Notes under the pieces: generated by a model
Databases searched by the model: none
What the model saw: only the letters and a program-made list of their open reading frames with translations
What the model was told of the DNA's origin: nothing
Origin: Sphaerimonospora sp050942215
GTDB taxonomy: Bacteria > Actinomycetota > Actinomycetes > Streptosporangiales > Streptosporangiaceae
Assembly (NCBI RefSeq): GCF_050942215.1
Contig: NZ_CP192056.1
Coordinates: 5,394,001-5,458,000, forward strand
Direction of reading: 5' to 3'
Length of the DNA: 64,000 nt
Shown: positions 53,961 through 61,514 of the stretch, piece by piece
How positions within the stretch are numbered: the stretch's first letter is position 1
Layout: each line of letters begins with the position of its first letter
Position numbers and translations under genes: made by a program

Positions 53961-55271
53961 TCAGACCGTGATGTCCTCCAGCATCTCGGTCACCAGCGCG
54001 GCGATCGGCGACCGCTCGGACCTGGTCAGCGTGATGTGCGAGAAGAGCGGGTGGCCCTTCAGCTTCTCCACCACCGCGACCACCCCGTCGTGCCGCCCCA
54101 CCCGCAGGTTGTCGCGCTGGGCGACGTCGTGGGTGAGCACGACCCGGGAGTTGGCGCCGATCCGGGACAGCACGGTGAGCAGCACCCCGCGCTCCAGCGA
54201 CTGGGCCTCGTCCACGATCACGAACGCGTCGTGCAGGGAGCGGCCGCGGATGTGGGTCAGCGGAAGCACCTCCAGCATCCCGCGGTCCAGGACCTCCTCG
54301 ATGACCTCCGGGCTGGTCACCGCGCCCAGCGTGTCGTACACGGCCTGCGCCCACGGGCCCATCTTGTCGTTCTCCGTGCCGGGCAGGTAGCCGAGCTCCT
54401 GACCGCCGACGGCGAACAGCGGGCGGAAGACGATGACCTTCCGGTGCTGACGGCGTTCGAGCACGGCCTCCAGACCCGCGCACAGTGCGAGCGCCGACTT
54501 GCCGGTGCCGGCCCGGCCGCCCAGGGACACGATGCCGACCTCGGGATCCATCAGCAGGTCGAGGGCGATCCGCTGCTCGGCCGACCGGCCGTGCATGCCG
54601 AAGACCTCGCGATCGCCGCGCACCAGCCGTACCGACTTGTCCGGCAGCACGCGACCGAGCGCGGAGCCGCGGCTGGACAGCAGTCGCAGACCGGTGTGGC
54701 AGGGCAGATCGCGGGCCTCGTCCAGCTCGGCGGTACCGTTCTCGAACAGCGCCGCCAGGTCGTCGCTGGTGACCTGGAGCTCTGCCATGCCGGTCCAGCC
54801 GGACTCGACCACCATTCCCGCGCGGTACTCCTCCGCGGCGAGGCCGATGGACGCCGCCTTGACCCGCATCGGAAGATCCTTCGAAACCAGCACAACGTCC
54901 TTTCCCTCGGCCGCCAGATTCTGGGCGACCGTGAGGATGCGGGTGTCGTTGTCGCCCAGGCGGAAGCCCGCCGGGAGAATCGATGGATCACTATGGTTGA
55001 GCTCGACCCGGACGGTCCCATCGCCGATCGGCATGGGCTCGTCCAGTCGTCCGTACCGCACCCGCAGGTCATCGAGGAAGCGGAGCGCCTCGCGGGCGAA
55101 GTACCCCAGTTCGGGGTGATGCCGCTTGCCCTCCAACTCGGTGATGACGACGATCGGGATGACGACCTCGTGCTCGTCGAAGCGGTTCATCGCCGCCGGG
55201 TCGGCGAGCAGGACCGAGGTGTCCAGGACGTAGGTGCGAGATGCGGACGGGTTGCTCGAGGACTCTGCCAC
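53961..55271 (-). CDS. PhoH-family PIN-domain ATPase
   Basis: A 436-residue protein from GTG 55269-55271, behind GGGGGAG; a longer frame is unlikely. The N-terminal PIN nuclease-like domain has YVLDTSVLLADPAAMNRF and VITELEGKRHHPELG. The C-terminal PhoH ATPase has GGRAGTGKSALALCAG (Walker A) near residue 250 and FVIVDEAQSLERG (Walker B). PIN-PhoH proteins are proposed RNA helicase/nucleases. It lies downstream of uppS on the same strand, a conserved actinobacterial order. Confidence 0.93.
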   Translation of the reverse strand: MAESSSNPSASRTYVLDTSVLLADPAAMNRFDEHEVVIPIVVITELEGKRHHPELGYFAREALRFLDDLRVRYGRLDEPMPIGDGTVRVELNHSDPSILPAGFRLGDNDTRILTVAQNLAAEGKDVVLVSKDLPMRVKAASIGLAAEEYRAGMVVESGWTGMAELQVTSDDLAALFENGTAELDEARDLPCHTGLRLLSSRGSALGRVLPDKSVRLVRGDREVFGMHGRSAEQRIALDLLMDPEVGIVSLGGRAGTGKSALALCAGLEAVLERRQHRKVIVFRPLFAVGGQELGYLPGTENDKMGPWAQAVYDTLGAVTSPEVIEEVLDRGMLEVLPLTHIRGRSLHDAFVIVDEAQSLERGVLLTVLSRIGANSRVVLTHDVAQRDNLRVGRHDGVVAVVEKLKGHPLFSHITLTRSERSPIAALVTEMLEDITV

Positions 55272-55528
55272 GCGTTCTCCCCCGGGCGCCGGAGGCGCCC
55301 TGCCTTGACTGGTGGTGAACGGACCGGGCCCATCGCCTGCCGAAGCGGGCCGGGACCCCGGCCCGCCTCGCTGTGTCATGGCGCAAGGACGGGCCCTCTC
55401 CCGAGGTAAGGGCCGCCCATCGGAGCGGCGGCCGCTTACCTACCACGGTACGGAACGAATCCCTCAGACCCAATAGGCAATCGCCCGACGGCGAAAGAGT
55501 AGCCGCAGGGTGTCGTTCGCGATACGTG

Positions 55529-56290
55529 TCAGGATCCGTACCGACGGTTACGCGCGGCGTACGAGCGGAGCGCCCGCAGGAAATCGACTCTGCGGAAGTC
55601 AGGCCAGTAGGCCTCGCAGAAGTAGAACTCGGAGTGGGCACTCTGCCAGAGCAGAAATCCGGAGAGACGCTGCTCTCCCGAAGTCCGGATGACGAGGTCC
55701 GGGTCGGGCAGTCCGCGCGTGTAGAGATGCTCTGCGATGTGCTCGACGTCGAGGACCTCGACGAGCTCCTCGATGCTCGCGCCCTTGCTGGCCTGCTCCT
55801 GGAGGAGGGAGCGCACCGCATCAGCGATCTCACGTCTTCCTCCATACCCAACCGCAACGTTCACAATCAGCCCAGGGCGGTGGGAGGTGGCTTCTTTCGC
55901 CTGTTTGAGCACTCGAGCGGTGTGATCGGGCAGCAGGTCGAGCGAACCCATCGGGGTGACGTGCCACCCCTGGTCGACCAGGTTCTGTACGAGTCCCTCG
56001 ATGACCTCGAGCAGGGGTTCGAGCTCCGAGCGGTCCCTGGACAGGTTGTCGGTGGACAGCAGCCACAGGGTCACGTACTCGACGCCGGCCTCCCTGCACC
56101 ACACCAGCAGCTCCGATATCTTGTCGGCGCCCTTCTGGTGGCCGCGGCTCACGTCGTGCAGGCCCATGGCCCGGGCCCACCTGCGGTTGCCGTCGACGAT
56201 CACGCCGACGTGCCGTGGGATCTGATCGGGGGACAGCTTCCGTTCGAGCCTGCGCTCGTACAGCTTGTACACGAGATCGCGCACGCTCAT
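55529..56290 (-). CDS. uppS: Isoprenyl diphosphate synthase (cis-prenyltransferase)
   Basis: A 253-residue cis-prenyltransferase with GVIVDGNRRWARAMG (the conserved Asp/Asn/Arg-Trp motif), LWLLSTDNLSRD, VNVAVGYGGRREIADAVRSL and DLVIRTSGEQRLSGFLLWQS. It makes the polyprenyl diphosphate for cell-wall lipid carriers. Actinobacteria often carry two such enzymes (short Z-farnesyl and long decaprenyl), and sequence reading alone does not say which this is. Confidence 0.93.
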   Translation of the reverse strand: MSVRDLVYKLYERRLERKLSPDQIPRHVGVIVDGNRRWARAMGLHDVSRGHQKGADKISELLVWCREAGVEYVTLWLLSTDNLSRDRSELEPLLEVIEGLVQNLVDQGWHVTPMGSLDLLPDHTARVLKQAKEATSHRPGLIVNVAVGYGGRREIADAVRSLLQEQASKGASIEELVEVLDVEHIAEHLYTRGLPDPDLVIRTSGEQRLSGFLLWQSAHSEFYFCEAYWPDFRRVDFLRALRSYAARNRRYGS

Positions 56291-56430
56291 GCCGCCCTCT
56301 TCCTCACGACCGGTCTCATCGTCGGGTCCGGGTGAACTCGATCACTCAATTATCGGGGCATGACGGTGTGCCCGTTCCAAACGTTCCCCACGGCGACCGG
56401 TCTCCCCCGTGAGGACTCCCCGCCGAGAGC

Positions 56431-56463
56431 GGGGCACCCGGCGGCGGCTTCGCCGGGTGCCCC
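56431..56463 (-). terminator. Strong hairpin terminator downstream of pckG
   Basis: Perfect 13-bp G/C-rich arms flank a 7-base loop, 27 bases beyond the pckG stop. It separates pckG from uppS on the same strand. Confidence 0.85.
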
Positions 56464-56489
56464 GTCGCGCCGGACACGTGAAAACGCGA

Positions 56490-58439
56490 TCAGCTCTGCC
56501 CGCCGAGCCGCTCCACGAGGGCGTGGTACTCGTCCCAGAGCTCCCTGGGCAGGTGGTCGCCGAAGGTCTCGAAGTGGGCCGGGATCAGCGCGGCCTCCTC
56601 CCGCCACACCTCGGGATCGACGCTCATCAGGATCTCGAGGTCTTCCGTGGCGACGTCGAGACCCTCGGTGTCCAGGTCGGCCGGCAGGTTGCCGATCGCG
56701 GTCGGTACGGCCTCGGCCCTGCCGTTCAGCCGATCGACGATCCACTTGAGCACCCGGCTGTTCTCACCGAAGCCCGGCCACAGGAACCGGCCGGACACGT
56801 CCTTGCGGAACCAGTTGACGTAGTAGATCCGCGGCAGCTTCTCCGGATCGGCCACCTTGCCGATCTTCAGCCAGTGCCCGAAGTAGTCGCCCATGTTGTA
56901 ACCGCAGAACGGCAGCATCGCGAACGGGTCGCGGCGCAGTTCGCCCACCTTGCCCTCGGCGGCCGCGGTCTTCTCCGAGGCCACGTTGGCACCCAGGAAC
57001 ACACCGTGCTGCCAGCCGAACGACTCGGTGACCAGCGGCACCGCCGTCGCCCTGCGGCCACCGAACAGGATGGCCGAGATCGGCACGCCCGCCGGGTCCT
57101 GCCACTCCGGAGCGATCGTCGGGCACTGCCCGGCCGGGGTGGTGAACCGGGCGTTCGGGTGGGCGGCCGGCTCGGCCGAGTCCGGCGTCCACGACCGGCC
57201 CTTCCAGTCGGTCAGGTGCGCGGGCGGCTCGTCGGTCAGGCCCTCCCACCACACGTCGCCGTCGTCGGTGAGCGCGACGTTGGTGAAGATGCTGTTGCCC
57301 CAGAGCGTCTCGATCGCGTTGGCGTTCGTCGACCGGCCGGTGCCCGGCGCCACGCCGAAGAAACCGGCTTCCGGGTTGATGGCGTAGAGCCGGCCGTCCG
57401 GGCCGAAGCGCATCCAGGCGATGTCGTCGCCGATCGTCTCGACCTTCCAGCCGGGAATCGTGGGCTGCAGCATGGCGAGGTTGGTCTTGCCGCAGGCCGA
57501 AGGGAAGGCCGCCGCGATGTAGCGCGCCTCGCCGGCCGGCGGCGTCAGCTTCAGGATCAGCATGTGCTCGGCCAGCCAGCCCTCGTCGCGGGCCATCACG
57601 CTGGCGATCCGCAGCGCGTAGCACTTCTTGCCGAGCAGCGCGTTGCCGCCGTAGCCCGAGCCGTACGACCAGATCTCACGGGTCTCGGGGAAGTGGCTGA
57701 TGTACTTGGTCCGGCTGCACGGCCAGGGCACGTCGGCCTGGCCGGGCTCCAGCGGGGCTCCCACGGAGTGGACCGCCTTGACGAAGTCGCCCCGCCCATG
57801 GTCGCGCTTGCTCAGACCCTCGTTGGCCCGTGCCTCGCTCTCTCGGGCCTGGCGCGCCGCTCCGCGCCCATGGTCGCGCTTGCTCAGGCCCTCGTTGGCT
57901 CGTGCCTCGCTCTCTCGGACCTGGCGCGCCGCTCCGCGCTCCTCGATCAGGCGCAGCGCCTCCTCGCCCATCCGCGTCATGATGCGCATCGAGACCACGA
58001 CGTACGGAGAGTCCGTGATCTCCACGCCGAGCTGGGAGATCTCGCCGCCCAGGGGTCCCATGCAGAAGGGCACCACGTACATCGTCCGGCCCCGCATACA
58101 GCCGTCGTAGAGGGTGTCGAACGTCCGGCGCATCTCGGCGGGAGCGATCCAGTTGTTGGTCGGCCCCGCGTCCTCCGGCCGTTCCGAGCAGATGAAGGTC
58201 CGGTCCTCGACCCGGGCGACGTCGCTCGGATCGGAGGCCGCGTGGAAGCTGTTCGGCCGCTTGGCCAGGCGCGTGAACGTGCCCTGCTCGACGAGCAGGT
58301 TGGTCAGGCGGGTCCATTCCGCCTCGGAGCCGTCGCACCAGTGGATCCGGTCGGGCCGGGTGAGCGCGGCGATCTGCTTCACCCAGGCGGCCAGCTCGGC
58401 GTGAGCGGTGGGTACGGGTACGTCAATGGAAACGGACAC
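56490..58439 (-). CDS. pckG: GTP-dependent phosphoenolpyruvate carboxykinase with 48-residue insertion
   Basis: A 649-residue PEPCK starting at GTG behind GAGGAG. It has FPSACGKTNLAMLQP (P-loop and active-site Cys) near residue 315, KCYALRIASVMARDEGWLAEHM, GDDIAWMRFG and FGVAPGTGRSTNANA. It converts oxaloacetate plus GTP to PEP, opening gluconeogenesis. Family members are about 600-610 residues; the excess comes from two 24-residue copies of a charged unit (SEARANEGLSKRDHG) between ALRLIEERG and GDFVKAVHSVGAPL, an otherwise conserved stretch. The insert sits before the strand of the substrate-binding region, probably as a surface loop. Confidence 0.95.
   Translation of the reverse strand: MSVSIDVPVPTAHAELAAWVKQIAALTRPDRIHWCDGSEAEWTRLTNLLVEQGTFTRLAKRPNSFHAASDPSDVARVEDRTFICSERPEDAGPTNNWIAPAEMRRTFDTLYDGCMRGRTMYVVPFCMGPLGGEISQLGVEITDSPYVVVSMRIMTRMGEEALRLIEERGAARQVRESEARANEGLSKRDHGRGAARQARESEARANEGLSKRDHGRGDFVKAVHSVGAPLEPGQADVPWPCSRTKYISHFPETREIWSYGSGYGGNALLGKKCYALRIASVMARDEGWLAEHMLILKLTPPAGEARYIAAAFPSACGKTNLAMLQPTIPGWKVETIGDDIAWMRFGPDGRLYAINPEAGFFGVAPGTGRSTNANAIETLWGNSIFTNVALTDDGDVWWEGLTDEPPAHLTDWKGRSWTPDSAEPAAHPNARFTTPAGQCPTIAPEWQDPAGVPISAILFGGRRATAVPLVTESFGWQHGVFLGANVASEKTAAAEGKVGELRRDPFAMLPFCGYNMGDYFGHWLKIGKVADPEKLPRIYYVNWFRKDVSGRFLWPGFGENSRVLKWIVDRLNGRAEAVPTAIGNLPADLDTEGLDVATEDLEILMSVDPEVWREEAALIPAHFETFGDHLPRELWDEYHALVERLGGQS
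57793..57936 (-). repeat. 72-bp tandem duplication inside pckG
   Basis: Two copies (57793-57864, 57865-57936) differ at only a few bases and are in frame, adding 48 residues in total. The high identity indicates a recent or homogenised duplication. Confidence 0.95.
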
Positions 58440-58739
58440 AGGGACGGCTCCTCATTCTCGCAGGGCCACGTCATCATCGGCCATGAATCGCCGCCCGATC
58501 CAATTGGCGTAGACCATGCGCTCCCGTGGACCGCACTTTCCCGCGCTAACGGACGGGCCGCCACGACCTCCCGATCCGGCGATTCACCTCAGCTCTGACC
58601 AGGCAGGACAATGATGTGCGGGAGACCTTACCCACATTGGCCACCTCTAAAGAAACGTCCCCTTTTCTCTACCCTCCTGCCGGGAGTTACACATTGGTAT
58701 AGGCCATTACCAATGGTCTAGGCCTTTTATGGAATCGGT
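58440..58739. other. pckG upstream region
   Basis: No gene is seen. The stretch becomes A/T-rich at about 58640-58735 and holds two DasR-like sequences listed separately. No confident -35/-10 pair can be assigned. Confidence 0.5.
58693..58727. promoter_or_regulatory. Two tandem DasR/dre-like sites
   Basis: TGGTATAGGCCA at 58695-58706 and TGGTCTAGGCCT at 58714-58725 each resemble the dre consensus core TGGTCTAGACCA. By my alignment to the 16-base consensus ACTGGTCTAGACCACT each matches 12 of 16 positions. An 8-bp inverted repeat also links them (58692-58699 with 58708-58715). They lie about 255 bases upstream of pckG. Confidence 0.5.
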
Positions 58740-59336
58740 TCAGTCCGGCGAACCCGGGCCGGCCGCCCGGACCCGGTCCACCTGCTTGAGGGCATCTCGC
58801 AGGTCAGCGAGCCAGGTGTCGGTGTGCCTGCCCACGAGCCTGACGCACCACGCGAGGGCGTCGCTGCGACTGCGCGCGACGCCGGCGGCGACCAGGGTGT
58901 CGAGCACCTGTCGCTCCGGCTGGCGCAGGCGGGTCATGACCGGCACCGAGAGAGTAGTGAACATCACGGTCTCGCCCCCGGCCACGACGCCCCAGGAGAC
59001 CTTGCGCCGGAACCGGTGCTCGGCCTCGCGCGCGATGTCGATGCGGCGCTCCCGGGTCTCCTCCCGGAAGCGCTCGACGTACCCCTCGACGACGGCGGCA
59101 CGTTCCAGATCACCGAGCCCCTCCGCCAGGGCCGGTGGCGGCAGCGTGCCGACGACGGCGATCTCCTCGCGATCCAGCACGATCTCGGGAGGTCCGGTGA
59201 ACCAGTCGTCCGGAACCCGCCCGGCGAACCATGCCTGAAACTGTTGCTCCGCATCCACGTAATCGACATTACGCCGACGCCCGTCCCCGTCCGGCGGCAT
59301 CTCACCCACCCCGCCACAGGCATGCCGATTCGCCAT
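58740..59336 (-). CDS. Conserved actinobacterial hypothetical with possible RHH-type C-terminus
   Basis: Up to 198 residues; the real start is probably nearer the core (GTG 59258 or Met 59300), since the first 20 residues look random. The core has FQAWFAGRVPDDWFTGPPEI, then a helix-rich C-terminus with LRQPERQVLDTLVAAGVARS and RSDALAWCVRLVGRHTDTWL, which recalls ribbon-helix-helix or small dimerisation modules. Function unknown. It lies upstream of pckG on the same strand, 300 bases away. Confidence 0.65.
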   Translation of the reverse strand: MANRHACGGVGEMPPDGDGRRRNVDYVDAEQQFQAWFAGRVPDDWFTGPPEIVLDREEIAVVGTLPPPALAEGLGDLERAAVVEGYVERFREETRERRIDIAREAEHRFRRKVSWGVVAGGETVMFTTLSVPVMTRLRQPERQVLDTLVAAGVARSRSDALAWCVRLVGRHTDTWLADLRDALKQVDRVRAAGPGSPD

Positions 59337-59406
59337 GAAACCCCCGAAGTGTCACCGCCGGCTCTAGGATGATCTCCTTCTAGGCATCACGTTCAGGAGC
59401 GATCTC

Positions 59407-60966
59407 GTGACCAAGCGAAAGTCCGCGGGGGCGGCGGCGATCTCCCTGCTCGCCTGTCTCGCGCTGGAGACGGCGGCGAACCCGGCGCACGCGACCGGCG
59501 ACACGGAGATCACGGTCGCGACCTGCGACCTCTATTACACGATTACACCGGGAAACGCGGGCTCCTGCGGTGGCGACGTGCTGGACGCGCTGTTCACCGG
59601 CCTGATCGAGTACGTCCCCGGGACATCCCGGTCGCGGTACGGCGTGGCCAAGTCGATCACCACCAAGGACAACCGGCGGTTCCGTGTCACGCTGCGCAGG
59701 GGCTGGAAGTTCCATGACGGCACCCCGGTCAGGGCGCGCAACTTCGTCGAGGCGTGGAACCTCGCCGCCAACGGCGGGAAGGCGATGAACGCCTTCCTGT
59801 TCGAGGAGATCAAGGGGTACGGCAAGCGGAGGATGTCCGGTCTGAAGGTGACCGGCGACCACACGTTCACGATCGAGCTCACCAAGCCGTTCGGACCGTT
59901 CCTGAAGAAGCTGGGCCACATCGCGTTCTCCCCGCTGCCCGACTCCGTGCTGAAGAGCCCCGCGTCACTCATCAGGAAGCCGATCGGCAACGGTCCCTTC
60001 CGGGTCGTCGCATGGTCCCCCGGGGGCGAGTACGTGGTCGAGCGGTTCGACGGCTACGCCGGTACGGCCAAGCCGTACGTGTCGAAGATCACCTACCGGA
60101 CGTACCGGAACGACGAGGTCGCCTACCGCGACCTGCTCGCCGGCGGCCTGGACTTCCTCGGCACCATCCCCTACTCGAAGGGAGCCGGTTACCGGAAGGA
60201 CCTGGACGGCCGTGTGATCACCCGGCCGGGCGACGTCATCACCGGCATCGGCATTCCCCGGAAGATCGCGGCGAACCGCGACGTCCGCTGGGCGATGTCG
60301 ATGGCGATCGACCGGGAGGGCATCGCCAAGCGGGTCTGGAAGGGGATGACGGTGCCCGCACGCGCGTGGGTCCCGCCGGTCGCCGAAGGCGCGCGCCGCG
60401 AAAGCTGCGGGCTGGCCTGCACGTACGACCCCGCCCGCGCCCGCAGGGTCCTGTCACAGGTCAAGGGATTCAAGCTGCCGGCGAGCATTCCGCTCTACTA
60501 CAACGCGGACGGCGGCCACCGTGCCTGGGTGACCGAGGTCGCGAGGAGCATCAACCGGACGTTCGGCGGCAGGCTGAGGGTGGTGCCGAAGGCGATACCC
60601 ACGGTCAGCGCGTTCACGAAGGCCGCGTCGGCAGGAAAGCTGAACGGAATGCTCCAGATGGGCTGGCGGCTCGACTTCCCGCACATCCAGAACGTCCTCG
60701 GGCCGATGTACTCGACAGGCGGCTCGTACAACTACACGAACTTCCGGAACCGGAGGTTCGACGCCCTGCTCAAGACCGCGGACCGCCAGGTGTCCCCCTC
60801 CCTTGCGCTCAAGTACTACATGCGGGCTGAGACGATCATCGCCCACGATCTGCCGCTCATCCCGCTGTGGTTCACCCAGGACACGGCGGGCTATTCGAGC
60901 CGCGTCACGGCGGCGAAGCTGACGCCCTTCGGCTGGCTCGACCCCGTCTCCGTCAAGGCCGGCTAA
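59407..60966 (+). CDS. Orphan family 5 (peptide/nickel-type) substrate-binding protein
   Basis: A 519-residue SBP_bac_5 protein. The N-terminus could be a lipoprotein signal (ISLLAC at residue 17) or a standard signal cleaved after AHA. The mature part has LRRGWKFHDGTPVRARNFVE, IRKPIGNGPFRVVAWSPGGE and RWAMSMAIDREGIAKRVWKG, which are family hallmarks. No permease or ATPase genes flank it, so it works with components encoded elsewhere or as a sensor. Ligand not predictable. Confidence 0.9.
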   Translation: MTKRKSAGAAAISLLACLALETAANPAHATGDTEITVATCDLYYTITPGNAGSCGGDVLDALFTGLIEYVPGTSRSRYGVAKSITTKDNRRFRVTLRRGWKFHDGTPVRARNFVEAWNLAANGGKAMNAFLFEEIKGYGKRRMSGLKVTGDHTFTIELTKPFGPFLKKLGHIAFSPLPDSVLKSPASLIRKPIGNGPFRVVAWSPGGEYVVERFDGYAGTAKPYVSKITYRTYRNDEVAYRDLLAGGLDFLGTIPYSKGAGYRKDLDGRVITRPGDVITGIGIPRKIAANRDVRWAMSMAIDREGIAKRVWKGMTVPARAWVPPVAEGARRESCGLACTYDPARARRVLSQVKGFKLPASIPLYYNADGGHRAWVTEVARSINRTFGGRLRVVPKAIPTVSAFTKAASAGKLNGMLQMGWRLDFPHIQNVLGPMYSTGGSYNYTNFRNRRFDALLKTADRQVSPSLALKYYMRAETIIAHDLPLIPLWFTQDTAGYSSRVTAAKLTPFGWLDPVSVKAG

Positions 60967-61514
60967 CGGACCGTCCACCGGCGTTCACCGGCGTTCACTG
61001 GGTTCGAGGGAGCGGAGCGGAAGGGAGCGAGGACCGCAAGCGAAGTCGCGAGCGCCGGGAGCTGGAGCTGCCCGGCATGCGCTACGTATTGACCCTGTCG
61101 TCGGTGCCGCGCAGGAGATTTTCGGGCGAGGGCACGGTGCGGGACTACTTGGCCACCGCGCACACGGAGGAGGACGCCGACCTGGTCGGTGCGATGTCGG
61201 CGTTCGAGCCGCGCCTGAACGTCGGCGTTCCTCATCGCCGCTCACGCACTTGGCGGGAAGAAACCACGATCGATCAGCACGTGGCCGGCCGTCGTGCTGC
61301 ACAAACAGGTGCACGGCCACCTCGCACAATCCGATCCCGCCCAGAGTGCCGGAGTACTGGCGGGCAGCCCTGACGGCATGGGTAAAGGGCTTCTCAGCGA
61401 TCAGCTGTCGTGACGGAGCAGGGCTTTCCCGTTACTGAAAACGATCTTTACTTTTATTGCATCCTTATGTCACGATCACTCCGGTTTTGTTCGTATCTGT
61501 TCGAAAGGCTGTGA
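60967..61514. other. Non-coding or decayed region before the DNRLRE gene
   Basis: A GAGCGGAGCG-type short repeat string lies at about 61005-61060. A plus-strand frame from 61078 (MRYVLTLSSVPRRRFSGEG) reads as coding for about 60 residues, then becomes Arg-rich nonsense, suggesting a gene fragment I cannot identify. The A/T-rich stretch 61430-61500 is the likely promoter zone of the following gene. Confidence 0.45.

Noticed and set aside
61078..61373. Small gene downstream of the orphan binding protein
   Set aside because: Coding-like only for about 60 residues, then nonsense-like; no family recognised, so reported only as possible decay.
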